From NCBI RefSeq assembly GCF_000830005.1, contig NZ_CP010407.1, positions 8,754,001 through 8,818,000 on the forward strand: a stretch of 64,000 nucleotides of DNA. The letters are read 5' to 3'. The notes under the pieces were generated by a model that worked only from the letters and a program-made list of their open reading frames with translations, searched no databases and was not told where the DNA came from. Shown one piece after another: positions 1-8,956 of the stretch (positions within the stretch are counted from its first letter, which is position 1; each line of letters begins with the position of its first letter). The position numbers and the translations under genes were made by a program. This stretch comes from Streptomyces vietnamensis. GTDB lineage: Bacteria > Actinomycetota > Actinomycetes > Streptomycetales > Streptomycetaceae.

Positions 1-1
1 C

Positions 2-166
2 GAGCTGTCCGTGAACACGAACTACTCCTCCTCCCAGGAGGCGGACAAGATCTACTTCACGACCCATCACGGCTCCACGAAGAAGATCATCGCGGTGCTC
101 GACTCCGACGGCAACCTGCACATCGCCGGCCGCCTGATCGCCGAGCAGAAGGACCTCCAGTACTAG
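2..166 (+). CDS. C-terminal end of an unrecognised protein (cut by window start)
   Basis: Only the last 54 codons are present; the frame is open from base 2 and ends in TAG at 164-166. The visible part ends in a short charged helix (AEQKDLQY) after a beta-type stretch with VLDSDGNLHIAGRL. I do not recognise the family and assign no function. A perfect 16-bp terminator stem begins 19 bases after the stop, which supports this being a real gene end. The start and the N-terminal domain lie outside the window. Confidence 0.7.
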   Translation, partial: ELSVNTNYSSSQEADKIYFTTHHGSTKKIIAVLDSDGNLHIAGRLIAEQKDLQY

Positions 167-185
167 GACGCCCCCGCACGACGGA

Positions 186-219
186 GGGTGGCGGTCTCGC
201 CGCGGCGAGACCGCCACCC
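186..219 (+). terminator. Strong intrinsic terminator
   Basis: A perfect 16-bp inverted repeat (GGGTGGCGGTCTCGCC and its complement) with a 2-base centre lies just after the stop at 166. There is no clear U-tract, which is usual in Streptomyces. It closes the truncated first gene. Confidence 0.85.
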
Positions 220-544
220 TTGCGTGATCCGGGGAGGAACCGCCCCACGCCCAGCACGGTGAGGCGAGGCCCGGACGCCACCCCGCCGACCCGTGGCCGA
301 AGCGCTTTCGACGTGCTCCGGGAGCCGTCTCAGGGGAACGCTCCGGTACGCCTGCGGAACCGCGGGAGCCTGTCGGTGAACGGCCTTACGCTCGTGGGCC
401 GTGGGGCAGACCCCGACCGCGCTCGCCGAGCGCGGCCGACGGGGGAGAACGTGCAGGGCCCTTGTCCGGGTGACGTGAAGAGTGCCGGCCGGGCGGAACG
501 GACAGGTTCGAGCCGACCATCCGTGGGGACGGTCTCGGGCGGCC

Positions 545-1171
545 TCAGGAGTGGAAACGTCCTTGTCCTCCCGGGCTCCCGGCACGCGCCCTCAGCCCGT
601 CGCGGACGACCGCTCGGGCGCGCTTCGCGGCCTCCGGGTGACCGTCCAGGTGCTCCAGCATGCGACAGGTGCCCACCAGGATCGCCGTCAGCTCCGGCAC
701 CTCCAGGTCCCGTCGCACCACGCCGGCCTGCTGGGCGCCGTCGAGGAGGGCGGCGAGCACCTCGCGCAGGGCGCGCCCGGCCTCGGAGGTGGCGGCCCGG
801 ACATCGACCCCCGCGTCCGCGAGCGCCGCGGCGAAGGCATTCTTGACGGGCGACTGATCCAGTACCAGATCGAAGAACGCGAAGAGGGCGTACGCCGGCC
901 CGAGTTCGGCCATCAGGCGCTGCCCCTCCTCGGCCAGCCGTTGCAGTCGTCGGACGAGTACCGCTTCCAACAGGGCTTCCTTGGTGGGGAAATGCCGGAA
1001 CACGGTGGCGATGCCGACCTTCGCCTCCCGGGCGATCTCCTCCGTGGACGCGCCGGTGCCCCGCTCGGCGAAGACCGCTTCAGCGACCTCCAGCAGCCGC
1101 GCACGGTTCCGCCGCGCGTCGGCGCGCAGGGGCTTCACGCCCGTGTCGGGGGGAGTCTGATCTGTCGTCAA
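545..1171 (-). CDS. TetR-family transcriptional regulator
   Basis: The protein has an N-terminal TetR DNA-binding domain (RRNRARLLEVAEAVFAERG, then STEEIAREAKVGIATVFRHF, the helix-turn-helix), followed by a helical ligand domain ending near VRDGLRARAGS. The frame stays open to 1336, but that would overlap the divergent gene. A TTG start at 1171, preceded by a GCGAGG-like site, gives 208 residues, the usual family length. It is divergent from the SnoaL-like gene at 1272, with repeat-rich DNA between them, so it probably represses that gene and itself. The ligand is unknown. TTG at 1171 is a reasoned choice, not proven. Confidence 0.9.
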   Translation of the reverse strand: MTTDQTPPDTGVKPLRADARRNRARLLEVAEAVFAERGTGASTEEIAREAKVGIATVFRHFPTKEALLEAVLVRRLQRLAEEGQRLMAELGPAYALFAFFDLVLDQSPVKNAFAAALADAGVDVRAATSEAGRALREVLAALLDGAQQAGVVRRDLEVPELTAILVGTCRMLEHLDGHPEAAKRARAVVRDGLRARAGSPGGQGRFHS

Positions 1172-1196
1172 GTGAGCCTCGCCATGCCTGGACAAA

Positions 1197-1250
1197 CGGA
1201 GTGGGCTATCCGTATCGTCGGAAACGGAGTCGCCTATCCGATTATAGGCG
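1197..1250. promoter_or_regulatory. Likely TetR operator / divergent promoter region
   Basis: Two imperfect 16-base direct repeats, CGGAGTGGGCTATCCG at 1197-1212 and CGGAGTCGCCTATCCG at 1225-1240, lie in the divergent gap with starts 28 bases apart. The second overlaps an inverted repeat, CGCCTAT (1231-1237) with ATAGGCG (1244-1250), 6-base spacer. Position between TetR and its divergent neighbour makes these the best operator candidates; binding is inferred. Confidence 0.55.
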
Positions 1251-1271
1251 GCGGGATCACGGAGGTAGGCC

Positions 1272-1709
1272 ATGTCCGCACCAGCTACGCCCCGCGAGAT
1301 CTTCGGGAAGTTGACGGGTCTCATCTCGGCGGGCAAGTGGAGTGAACTCCCCGAGCTCTACGCGGAGGACGCCGAGGTGGAGATCGTCTTCTCGCCGGTT
1401 CCCCCGCGCCGCATCCATGGCCGGGCGGAACTCCGTAAGCGCTTCGATGCCCTGGGAGCCTCTGATGCGATTCGCCTGCGTGCCGAGAACATCCGCATCC
1501 ACGAGACCGACGACCCCGAGGTGGTGATCGCCGAGTTCGACTACGAGGGCCTGTACCCCGCCACCGGCCGCACCTTCCGCACGGCCAACATCCAAGTGCT
1601 GCGCGTCAGGAATGGCCTGATCGTCGAGACCCGCGACTATCACGACCACCTCGCCTTCGCCGCGGCGGACGGCCGCGCGAGCCAGTTGCTTGCCGCGCTG
1701 GACCGGTAA
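1272..1709 (+). CDS. SnoaL-like / NTF2-fold protein
   Basis: This 145-residue protein has the SnoaL-like NTF2 fold pattern: an N-terminal helix (FGKLTGLISAGKWSELPELY), then AEDAEVEIVFSP, a HGRAELRKRF helix, and strands ending in GLIVETRDYHDH. The family includes small cone-shaped enzymes such as polyketide cyclases and isomerases as well as non-enzymatic members; sequence alone does not give a substrate. A GGAGG site sits 7 bases before the ATG. It is divergent from the TetR gene and is its probable target. Confidence 0.85.
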   Translation: MSAPATPREIFGKLTGLISAGKWSELPELYAEDAEVEIVFSPVPPRRIHGRAELRKRFDALGASDAIRLRAENIRIHETDDPEVVIAEFDYEGLYPATGRTFRTANIQVLRVRNGLIVETRDYHDHLAFAAADGRASQLLAALDR

Positions 1710-1967
1710 GGCCGACCGATATGTAGGGCGGAGGCCCGTCGGATCCGTCAGATCGCCGACTACGACATCCCGGTCGCCGCGGCCACCGACCTGGTCGACC
1801 CGCGCGTGACATCCTGCGGCGTCTCCTCGCTCTGCGTCCCGTGCCTGCGGGGACGGTCCGCTGCTCCTGGCCGGCCCTTCCGGCTCATGGATGTCGGCGG
1901 CCGGTTGCGGTTCCCCGCAGGCGGCGGGTTCCTGGGGAGCGATGTGGCCGCCGTCCGTCGCTCGGGA

Positions 1968-2633
1968 TCAGGCCACCAGGTGTTGCCGGGCAGGAGACGC
2001 GAGTCCGACTCCGAGTGCGCAGCCGACGAGGAGCCCGACGCCGTGGTTGTTGGCGAGGAGGCAAAGGGCAAGGCCTGCGGCGGGGATGAGGAGGGCCACC
2101 CGTCGCAGGGCGGTGACGCTGCCGCGCGTCGCGTAATGGGTGCCGAGTGCGCCGACGAGGCCGCAGATCGCCACCGAGTCGCCGCCTCCTTGGAGACTCC
2201 AGCCGGCCATGCTCACCGCCTGTGCCGTCACACCGCTCGTCGTGAAGATCAGTACCATCCGCCAGGGACCGAACTGTCGCTCGGCGACCGGAGCGACAAC
2301 GGCCAGCGCAGCGAGGTTGAAGACGAGTTGGAACCATCCTGAGGACTGCACCATCAAGGCGGTCACGGCTCGCCACCACGCGCCATGGGGGTGGCGCTCC
2401 AGCGCATCGATCATGGCGGGGGCGACCACCTGGGCCACGCCGAGCGCCACCATGGTGCCCATCAGCCCCGCAGCGGCTCTCGGGACCGGCCGCCGCCACG
2501 ACTGCAACAGGGCCAGCGGAGGAGCCTTCTCCTCGCAGTCCTTCACGGCGAGCGCCGCCAGGAGTTGGACGCCCGACACGACGACGGCCGCAGCGCACCC
2601 GTAGAGCAACACACTATGCATGTCCATGCCCAC
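1968..2633 (-). CDS. Rhomboid-family intramembrane serine protease
   Basis: This is a 221-residue protein with about six hydrophobic segments. The rhomboid signature is present: a WR pair in the first loop (residues 87-88), a GDS serine motif (Ser153, in GGGDSVAICGL) at the head of a membrane segment, and HGVGLLVG (His197, matching HxxGxxxG) in the last segment. Ser and His would form the catalytic dyad that cleaves substrates inside the membrane. The start is GTG at 2633; ATG codons at 2627 and 2621 are alternatives. No partner gene is adjacent and no substrate can be inferred. Sequence between 1710 and 1967 holds no convincing gene. Confidence 0.8.
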   Translation of the reverse strand: MGMDMHSVLLYGCAAAVVVSGVQLLAALAVKDCEEKAPPLALLQSWRRPVPRAAAGLMGTMVALGVAQVVAPAMIDALERHPHGAWWRAVTALMVQSSGWFQLVFNLAALAVVAPVAERQFGPWRMVLIFTTSGVTAQAVSMAGWSLQGGGDSVAICGLVGALGTHYATRGSVTALRRVALLIPAAGLALCLLANNHGVGLLVGCALGVGLASPARQHLVA

Positions 2634-2743
2634 AGCCTGTCAGGTGGCGCAGCGGACCCTGCGGGCACTCCCGTCCCGACGGCGACGCACTGCCGACCCG
2701 GACAGCGTCAAGGCGCGATGAGCAACACGCCACCCGGCCGGAA

Positions 2744-2784
2744 CGCGAAACGGTTCGCCGAGGGAGGCGGCGAACCGTTTCGCG
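2744..2784 (-). terminator. Intrinsic terminator of the OYE gene
   Basis: A perfect 16-bp stem (CGCGAAACGGTTCGCC and complement) with a 9-base loop lies 10 bases beyond the stop of the minus-strand oxidoreductase at 2795. It also separates that gene from the rhomboid gene. Confidence 0.85.
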
Positions 2785-2794
2785 AGTCCGAGGG

Positions 2795-3922
2795 CTAGCT
2801 CAGCGTCTTCACCGCAGTCGCGTCGTACGGCTTCAGCTCGTCGGTCCGCCCCGCCAGGACCTTCGCCGCCCATTCCGGGTCCTGGAGCAGCGCGCGGCCG
2901 ACGGCGACCATGTCGAACTCGTCGCGCTCCAGGCGGTCGAGGAGGTCGTCGATGCCCTGAACCGGGGCGCCCTCGCCCGCGAAGGCGTGGATGAAGTCGC
3001 CGTCGAGGCCGACCGAGCCGACGGTGATGGTGGGCCTGCCGGTGAGCTTCTTGGTCCAGCCCGCCAGGTTCAGGTCCGAGCCCTCGAACTCGGGTATCCA
3101 GTGGCGGCGGGTGGAGGCGTGGAACACGTCGACGCCGGCCGCGGCGAGCGGGGCCAGGATCGCCTCCAGCTCCTCCGGGGTCTCGGCGAGCCGCGCGTCG
3201 TAGGCGTCCTGCTTCCACTGCGAGAAGCGGAAGATCACCGGGAAGTCGGGCGAGACGGTCTCGCGGACCGCGGCCACGATCTCGGCCGCGAACTTCGTAC
3301 GGGCCACAGAGGTGCCGCCGTAGGCGTCGGTACGGCGGTTCGTCCCCGCCCACAGGAACTGGTCGATGAGGTAACCGTGGGCGCCGTGCAGTTCGACGCC
3401 GTCGAAGCCGATGCGCTCGGCGGCCGCGGCGGCCTCGGCGAAGGCGCCGATGACGTCGTCCAGGTCGCTCTGGGTCATGGCCTTGCCCGTGCCCTCGGTG
3501 CCGTCGGGGCGGATGCCGGAGGGGCCCATCGCCGGGGCCTCGGGGTAGGGTGCCTGGCCCTGCTCGCGCACCATGCCGATGTGCCACAGCTGCGGCACGA
3601 TCGTGCCGCCCGCCGCGTGCACGGCCTCGGCGACCTTCGCCCATCCCGCGAGCTGCTCCTCGCCGTGGAAGCGCGGCACACGGTCGCTCTGCCCGGCCGA
3701 CTCGTGGCCGACGTAGGTCCCCTCGGTGACGATCAGGCCCACGCCGGCGGCGGCGCGGCGGGCGTAGTACGACCGCACGTCCTCGCCGGGGACTCCGCCG
3801 GGGGAGAACATGCGCGTCATGGGAGCCATCGCGATGCGGTTCGGGACGGTCAGGCCGTTCAGCGTGACGGGCCGGGACAGGATCTCGGCCGCGCGGGAGG
3901 TGGGGGACGCGTTGACGGTCAC
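2795..3922 (-). CDS. Old Yellow Enzyme family alkene reductase (NADH:flavin oxidoreductase)
   Basis: This is an FMN-dependent TIM-barrel oxidoreductase of about 375 residues. Recognisable parts are the start of the barrel (PVTLNGLTVPNRIAMAPMTR), the substrate-binding QLWHIG, the conserved GVELHGAHGYLIDQFL, and the C-terminal phosphate-binding strand DMVAVGRALLQDPEW. Such enzymes reduce activated C=C bonds with NAD(P)H. I prefer the GTG start at 3922 because AGGAG lies 7 bases upstream; ATG at 3937 is also open. It is divergent from a MarR gene with a palindrome between them, so induction by electrophiles or phenolics via MarR is likely (inference). Confidence 0.93.
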   Translation of the reverse strand: MTVNASPTSRAAEILSRPVTLNGLTVPNRIAMAPMTRMFSPGGVPGEDVRSYYARRAAAGVGLIVTEGTYVGHESAGQSDRVPRFHGEEQLAGWAKVAEAVHAAGGTIVPQLWHIGMVREQGQAPYPEAPAMGPSGIRPDGTEGTGKAMTQSDLDDVIGAFAEAAAAAERIGFDGVELHGAHGYLIDQFLWAGTNRRTDAYGGTSVARTKFAAEIVAAVRETVSPDFPVIFRFSQWKQDAYDARLAETPEELEAILAPLAAAGVDVFHASTRRHWIPEFEGSDLNLAGWTKKLTGRPTITVGSVGLDGDFIHAFAGEGAPVQGIDDLLDRLERDEFDMVAVGRALLQDPEWAAKVLAGRTDELKPYDATAVKTLS

Positions 3923-3958
3923 AGGGACGCTCCTCATGGCTACTACTTGACAACCTTG

Positions 3959-4020
3959 ATGCTTGAGAACTTCATGCAATGAGGAGACGGTAGAGCCATA
4001 TAGTTGAGATGGTCAAGCAT
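3959..4020. promoter_or_regulatory. MarR-type operator between OYE and marR
   Basis: TTGA-GATGG-TCAA at 4004-4016 is a compact palindrome of the MarR type, 24 bases before the marR start. ATGCTTGA at 3959-3966 and TCAAGCAT at 4013-4020 form a wider inverted repeat that frames the gap. Related TTGA motifs recur around 3947-3966. This suggests two binding sites serving both promoters. Confidence 0.6.
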
Positions 4021-4040
4021 TTCCGGATAGAGTGGCCTCC

Positions 4041-4475
4041 ATGACAGAAGGCCCCCGCGTCGACACGGCCCAGCTCATGGAACTGCTCTCCGTGTCGCTC
4101 GGCGTCTACTACGGCGATTTCACCGTCGCGGCGGCGAGTGAGAACCTCACGGCGAGCCAGGGCAAGGCCCTCACCGTGCTGCGCCGGGGACCCGCCGCGA
4201 TGCGCGCCCTGGCCGAGACCATGGCCTGCGACGCTTCCAACATGACCGGGATCATCGACCGGCTGGAGCAGCGGGGCCTGGTGCGACGCGAGGCCGACGC
4301 CTCCGACCGGCGCGTCAAGAACGTCATCCTCACGGCCGAGGGCGAGCGCGTCACCGACGCGATCCGCGCGAAGATGCGCACCACGCAGGAGGGCCTGGAC
4401 GGACTCGACGACCAGGACAGGGACCGCCTGTACACCCTGCTGGAACGGGTCTTCGTCTCTCGGCCCGCCGTCTGA
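4041..4475 (+). CDS. MarR-family transcriptional regulator
   Basis: The protein of about 144 residues has a winged helix-turn-helix: ASQGKALTVLRRGPAAMRALAETM, the recognition helix CDASNMTGIIDRLEQRGLVRR, and the wing ADASDRRVKNVILTAEG, between N- and C-terminal dimerisation helices. MarR proteins are released from DNA by small phenolic or oxidative ligands. ATG at 4041 gives the usual N-terminus; a GTG at 4032 is in frame. It is divergent from the Old Yellow Enzyme gene and probably controls it. Confidence 0.92.
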   Translation: MTEGPRVDTAQLMELLSVSLGVYYGDFTVAAASENLTASQGKALTVLRRGPAAMRALAETMACDASNMTGIIDRLEQRGLVRREADASDRRVKNVILTAEGERVTDAIRAKMRTTQEGLDGLDDQDRDRLYTLLERVFVSRPAV

Positions 4476-4556
4476 CTCCGCCCCCTGCGGGGATGTCGCA
4501 GCTGCCGCCTTGAGCCGTACCTCCTGTTCGGACGGGCGCACGGGCCTTGTGGGTTC

Positions 4557-5468
4557 CTACTGCGACGCAACCGGCGGCAGCGGTTCGCGGGCCGCGTGCC
4601 AGGCGGGCGGGAGGGCGGTGACGCCCGTACGAGCGGCGATGACCCCGCCCGCGACGGCGCAGGTGGTGTCGATGTCGCCGCGTCCGGCGACGGTGGTCCA
4701 GAGGCCTTCGTGCAGGTCGTCGAGGTGGCCCGCCGCACACCACAGGGCGTACGGGACGGTGTCGGGACCGGACATCCGGTAGCCGGAGCCCAGGACCTCG
4801 GCGGCGTGCCGGACCGAGGTGTGCGCCGGCATCCGGGCCGCGATCCGCAGCCCGGACCGGACGTCGCTGTCGGGGAGCCGCGCGGCGACGGCCCGGAGGA
4901 GGTCTGGGCGGGCCGGCGCGGGCCCGCCGCGGCTGCGGGTCGCCAGGGCCGCGGCGAGGGCCACCGCCACCGCTCCGGCGACCGCCTCCGGGTGGTGGTG
5001 CGAGACCACGCTCTGCGCGGCGGCCTGCTCGGCCACGGCGTCGAGGTCGTCGGCGAGCCAGGCGCCGAGCGGGGCCACGCGCATGGCCGCGCCGTTGCCC
5101 CAGGAGCCCTGGCCGCCGAACTGTCCGGCGACCACGCCCCGCCAGGGCTCGCCCGCGCCGATCCGGCGGAGCACGTCGTGCATGGAGGCTCCGTAGCCGC
5201 GGTGCGTGTCGTCGGCGTAGGCCTCGGCGAGGCGCAGGGCGAACCGCTCCTGGTCGACGGTGCCGCCGCTCTCGGCGAGTTCCCGGATGAGCACGACTGC
5301 CTGGGCGGTGTCGTCGGTCCACAGCCACAGCGGTTCCGGAGGCAGGATCCGTGCCTCCAGGGCTGCGGTGCCTTCGCGGCGCAGGATGCCGAACCAGCGG
5401 TCGCCGAAGGCGTCACCGAAGGCGAGCCCGGACAGTGAGTCCAGCGCGGCGGTGGGCAGGTCGATCAT
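4557..5468 (-). CDS. ADP-ribosylglycohydrolase family protein
   Basis: This is an all-alpha ADP-ribosylglycohydrolase of about 303 residues. The metal-binding motifs are visible: WTDDTAQ near the N-terminus, GNGAAMRVAPLG in the middle, SHHHPEA, and GDIDTTCAVAGG near the C-terminus. The last is usually GDTDT; the Ile at its third position is a small deviation and the metal-ligating Asp residues are kept. The family removes ADP-ribose from proteins or small molecules with Mg2+ or Mn2+. I start at ATG 5468 because homology begins there. It is convergent with marR. Confidence 0.88.
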   Translation of the reverse strand: MIDLPTAALDSLSGLAFGDAFGDRWFGILRREGTAALEARILPPEPLWLWTDDTAQAVVLIRELAESGGTVDQERFALRLAEAYADDTHRGYGASMHDVLRRIGAGEPWRGVVAGQFGGQGSWGNGAAMRVAPLGAWLADDLDAVAEQAAAQSVVSHHHPEAVAGAVAVALAAALATRSRGGPAPARPDLLRAVAARLPDSDVRSGLRIAARMPAHTSVRHAAEVLGSGYRMSGPDTVPYALWCAAGHLDDLHEGLWTTVAGRGDIDTTCAVAGGVIAARTGVTALPPAWHAAREPLPPVASQ

Positions 5469-5649
5469 CGGAGCAGTATCACAAGGCAACGACGTCTCCG
5501 GCACCCCGATTTCGGCGCGGCATGGGCGTGCTGGCCTTGCTCATCCCCAGCAACAGCGTTTGTCGACGAGTTTCAGCGGCGTTTGGTGATCGACTCCCTC
5601 GTGTTTGTTCAGGAGAAACAGCGGCACTGTGGCGCGAGGGGCGTCGCCG

Positions 5650-6369
5650 TCAGATCAGGACGACGCACCCCAGCCGCTCCAGCTTGCTGAGGAGCGGTAG
5701 GGAGGGATCGACCTCGTTCCAACGCAGATCCAGTTTCTCCAGCGATGGCATCAGGGTGAGCCAGTCGGGCAGCCGGCCGAGGTTGTTGCTCCGCAGGTCG
5801 ATCTGACGCAGCCGCGGGAGGTGGGCGAGTGTCTCCGGCACCTCGGTCAGGGAGTTCTCGCGTAGGTCCAGGTGACGCAGTTCGTGCAGCTTGGCCGTCG
5901 ACGACGGCAAGTACTCGATCGCGTTTCCTCGGAGCCACAGCTCACGCAGGCTGCGGAGCCGGCCGATGGCATCGGGCAGGGTGGTGAGCCGGTTGTGCTG
6001 CGCTCTGAACTCGATGAGGCCGCTCATTCCACCGATGGTCTCCGGCAGGGTGGTGAGGAGGTTCTCGCCGACGTTGAGGTAACGCAAACGGGTCAGGTTT
6101 CCCAGAGAATCGGGGAGTCGAGACAGCTGGTTGTCGTGCAGGTAGAGGCAGTCGCCGAGCTCGGTCAGCTTGCCGAGTTCTTCGGGCACCGACGTCAGCG
6201 CGTTGTGGCCGAGGTCCAGGGTTTTCAGCCGGTGGAGCTGCCCGATGTCCGGCGGGAGGGCCGTGAGTCCGTTGTCCGCGAGGATCAACACATCGAGCTC
6301 AGTCTGTCGCCAGACCGATTCGGGCACCTCTCCGAGCTCTTGACGCCACAAGTTCAGTGTGTGCCTCAC
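5650..6369 (-). CDS. Leucine-rich repeat protein
   Basis: The 239-residue protein is almost entirely leucine-rich repeats of about 23 residues with the pattern L..L.L..N.L..LP..I..L. About nine units are seen. There is no signal peptide and no membrane segment, so it is probably cytoplasmic. The repeat type resembles short Ras-group-like LRR proteins; these act as binding scaffolds and no enzyme domain is attached. It starts with GTG at 6369 behind GGGGAGA. The final residues (ERLGCVVLI) form a C-cap. The partner is unknown. Confidence 0.88.
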   Translation of the reverse strand: MRHTLNLWRQELGEVPESVWRQTELDVLILADNGLTALPPDIGQLHRLKTLDLGHNALTSVPEELGKLTELGDCLYLHDNQLSRLPDSLGNLTRLRYLNVGENLLTTLPETIGGMSGLIEFRAQHNRLTTLPDAIGRLRSLRELWLRGNAIEYLPSSTAKLHELRHLDLRENSLTEVPETLAHLPRLRQIDLRSNNLGRLPDWLTLMPSLEKLDLRWNEVDPSLPLLSKLERLGCVVLI

Positions 6370-6517
6370 GGCCGTCTCCCCTTCGCCAGCGGTCTGGGCT
6401 CCGATTCTCGTCCGGGACCTTCCTCGGCGGCGACGGGGCAGCGGACAGGCAGGACCAGATCAACTGGCCTCAGCGTGTTCGGCCCGGGCCCGGGGGAGAG
6501 GGACTTCGGACGAAGGA

Positions 6518-7387
6518 TCATCGCTCTGGAGGGGGCGATGGTGGAGGTTTGCCAGGAAGGGCGAGGCTCTCCGGAGGCCGTACGTCGCCGCTGCCGAGCC
6601 GGATGCGGGCCCGGACCCGCATCGGTTCGTCGCCGTGCCGGGAGAGCAGGACCAGCTCGTCGACCCGGGCGGTCATGGGGCCGAGGAGGGCCTCGGCCTT
6701 GCGGGTAAGGGGGTGCGGGTCGGGGGTACGGCCGAGGGACAGGTGCGGGGTGAAGCCGTGCGAGCGTGATCCGCACAGCGGAAAGCGGAGCTCCAGGGAC
6801 TCCCGCAGCCGCGCCCAGGGCTCGTGGCCGGCGGCGGCCGGATCGAGCCAGACGGTGGCGTCCTGGCGGTGTCCGAACCAGTGGACACCCGCCAGGCGGG
6901 CGGTGAACGGAGGCGTCTCGGCGAGCGCCGCGGCGACCAGCGGCAGGGCCCGGGGGAACTCGGCCTCGGGGACGAAACCGAAGAGCACGTTGACGTGCGG
7001 CGGCCAGCGGCGGATCTGCCGGTCGTGTTCGCGGCGAATGTGCTGGATCGGCGGCCACAGCTTTGCCGGCGGCAGCCAGGCGACGGCGGTGCGGTTCGTC
7101 GGCGGGACGGCGAGGACATCGCCGGGTGCCGGGTCCGGCACGGGACCGGCCTGTCCGGCGAGGGTCTCGTCCAGCCGGTCGATGCCCGAGGCGCGGTCCC
7201 AGACGACCTGGCCGTCCGCCTCGAAGAACACCACCCGGTGCCAGGGGATCTCCCCGCCCGGCACGAAGTCGCCGAGCAGGACCCGTTTCGGCGGGGCCCC
7301 GCGCTCGGCGATCCCCATCACGAACCGCTCGGGGTCGAAGCGCGGGTCCCAGAGCACCCGGTGGTAGATCTCGTCGCTGGTGTGCAC
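6518..7387 (-). CDS. MJ1316 (DUF504) domain fused to a 2H phosphoesterase (2'-5' RNA ligase-like)
   Basis: Residues about 5-75 match the MJ1316/DUF504 domain ([20 protein letters not shown], then [18 protein letters not shown]), proposed in the literature to recognise cyclic RNA ends. Residues about 120-270 form a 2H phosphoesterase with both catalytic motifs, HVNV (His131) and HLSL (His215). Such enzymes open or form 2',3'-cyclic phosphate ends. The fusion suggests RNA end repair or tRNA-fragment processing. The start is GTG at 7387; the protein has 289 residues. The Pro-rich tail ([11 protein letters not shown]) is probably disordered. The gene stands alone, so its regulation and partner ligase are not shown. 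Confidence 0.82.
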   Translation of the reverse strand: MHTSDEIYHRVLWDPRFDPERFVMGIAERGAPPKRVLLGDFVPGGEIPWHRVVFFEADGQVVWDRASGIDRLDETLAGQAGPVPDPAPGDVLAVPPTNRTAVAWLPPAKLWPPIQHIRREHDRQIRRWPPHVNVLFGFVPEAEFPRALPLVAAALAETPPFTARLAGVHWFGHRQDATVWLDPAAAGHEPWARLRESLELRFPLCGSRSHGFTPHLSLGRTPDPHPLTRKAEALLGPMTARVDELVLLSRHGDEPMRVRARIRLGSGDVRPPESLALPGKPPPSPPPER

Positions 7388-7834
7388 GTCAGCACCTGCT
7401 CTCGACTATCAGGGTGATGCGCGCCCGGTCGGCCCTGCAAGCCGTGCTGAGCCCGTCCACATTGCTGCGGTCTCGGCGGGAGAGCGAAACACGGCGGCGG
7501 TTTTCACCCCGGGCTCCCACCTCGGGCACCAGGGGACGAGTAACCCGCGAGTAGGACTGTTGGCGCCCGCCGCTCGCGGGGGATGGTCCGTGCTCCGGTC
7601 GTTCTGGTCGCGCCTGCGGGGCTGGCGGCTGAACGTCCAGGCCCAGGGCGCGGTCCCCGGCCTTCCCGGCGGTGACGTTCCTCCCCTGAGAACCCCGGGA
7701 CCGGAGCACCGCTCGCAGGCGGGTGCAGGGCGACTGGACCGAGTTCTGACCAGCCCCTGTCCGGTGGGGGCGTGATGTACGGACACCAGGCTGCCACCGG
7801 GGCCCGCTGCGGCGCCCTGTATTCCGGAGTCTGA
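7388..7834. other. Intergenic, no gene recognised
   Basis: About 450 bases between two minus-strand genes. Open frames here lack codon bias and family resemblance. I see no strong terminator or repeat. It must contain the promoter of the MJ1316-2H gene near its left end. Confidence 0.5.
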
Positions 7835-8209
7835 TCAGTCGTCGCCCGACCGTTGGAAGATGTCGGGGAACTCGCTGTTCTCGATGAGTCCGGCGATCAC
7901 GTCGGTCATGCCGTCGATGCCGGGGTCCCGGACGATCAGGCCGTCAGGGACCCAGAAGTACCGGCCTCCCAGAGCCTCGTCGGTCCCTGCCCAGAGCGTC
8001 ATCAGGCGTTCGACTTCCGCGACGGTGAAGACGGTTGCGGTCCAGTGGGATCCGTCGTTCAGGGTCACGGAGACATCGATGTTGCAGACCGTGTTCAGGT
8101 CCTCGCCGTCGCTGGGCAGAAACGACGCTTCGAAGGCTTCCGTACGGACCCGGTACCAAGGCCCGTCCCATCCTTGCTTCACCGGTTTGCCGGGCGTGGT
8201 CCGTCTCAT
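7835..8209 (-). CDS. Hypothetical protein, 124 residues
   Basis: The start is ATG at 8209 with GGAGAGA upstream; the frame could extend further but codon use is poor before this ATG. The sequence is soluble and acidic, with no signal peptide or membrane segment. Blocks such as WYRVRTEAFEASFLPSDGED and NDGSHWTATVFTVAEVERLM look like a small alpha/beta fold seen in Streptomyces proteins of unknown role. I do not assign a function. Confidence 0.7.
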   Translation of the reverse strand: MRRTTPGKPVKQGWDGPWYRVRTEAFEASFLPSDGEDLNTVCNIDVSVTLNDGSHWTATVFTVAEVERLMTLWAGTDEALGGRYFWVPDGLIVRDPGIDGMTDVIAGLIENSEFPDIFQRSGDD

Positions 8210-8956
8210 CGTGGGAGTCTCTCCGGCCCCGCGTGCCGGTCTCAACCGAAATCCGCGATACCCGACCCGCGGGCGCGACGGAGGGCGGGTGGCTCGGTGA
8301 CCGGAGCCTTGTTCCGACAGCCTCGGGGCCGTCGTAGCCGAACGGCTGTCACTGCGACAGGACCGTCGTCCGGGCGGTGGCGGCCGGTCGGAACGCATCG
8401 GCGTTGCGCGCACATCAGTGCACGAACGTCCGTGGCCTGCGCCCGAGGAGAGGCCGACCGAGTTGACGGACATGCCCGGCAACCCGGAGGAGGCCCGCGG
8501 TACATCCCCTCAGGAACGACGGGTGTCGTGCCGGCTCCCGGGGCGGTGCACCTGACGTACGAGACCACGATCGAGGGCCGGCGGGCGCGCCGGAGCTAGC
8601 TGTCGCGCAGAGTGAGCGAGGAGGCGGATTGATGGCTGTACGACCACCAGGCCACACCCGCCCTGTCCCATGGCGGCGACTGACGATGCGGGGCATCAGC
8701 GACGACGGAGTCCGGATCGCTTCCCCGGCGGCCGGCCTGCTCCACGTCATCCACGCCCCCTGCCGACCCGCGCCCGGCTGCCTGGGCGTCGTCTCACGTC
8801 GACTGTCGGCTGTTCCCGGCTTCGCGGGGACGGGGCTCGATGTCGGCGTTGTCGGTCGGGCCGACTGGACCCATGAGTGTTGCAGCACGACGCGCTGTGT
8901 GTGGCGTACGGCCGTGGGGAGTGGAACCGTCGAGCTGGTGGGGACGTCGAAACACC
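8210..8956. other. Intergenic, 750 bases without a supported gene
   Basis: Several overlapping frames exist on both strands, but none shows Streptomyces codon bias, a ribosome site plus a family match, or a domain. It may be degraded sequence. The right end serves as the upstream region of the lipoprotein gene. Confidence 0.45.
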
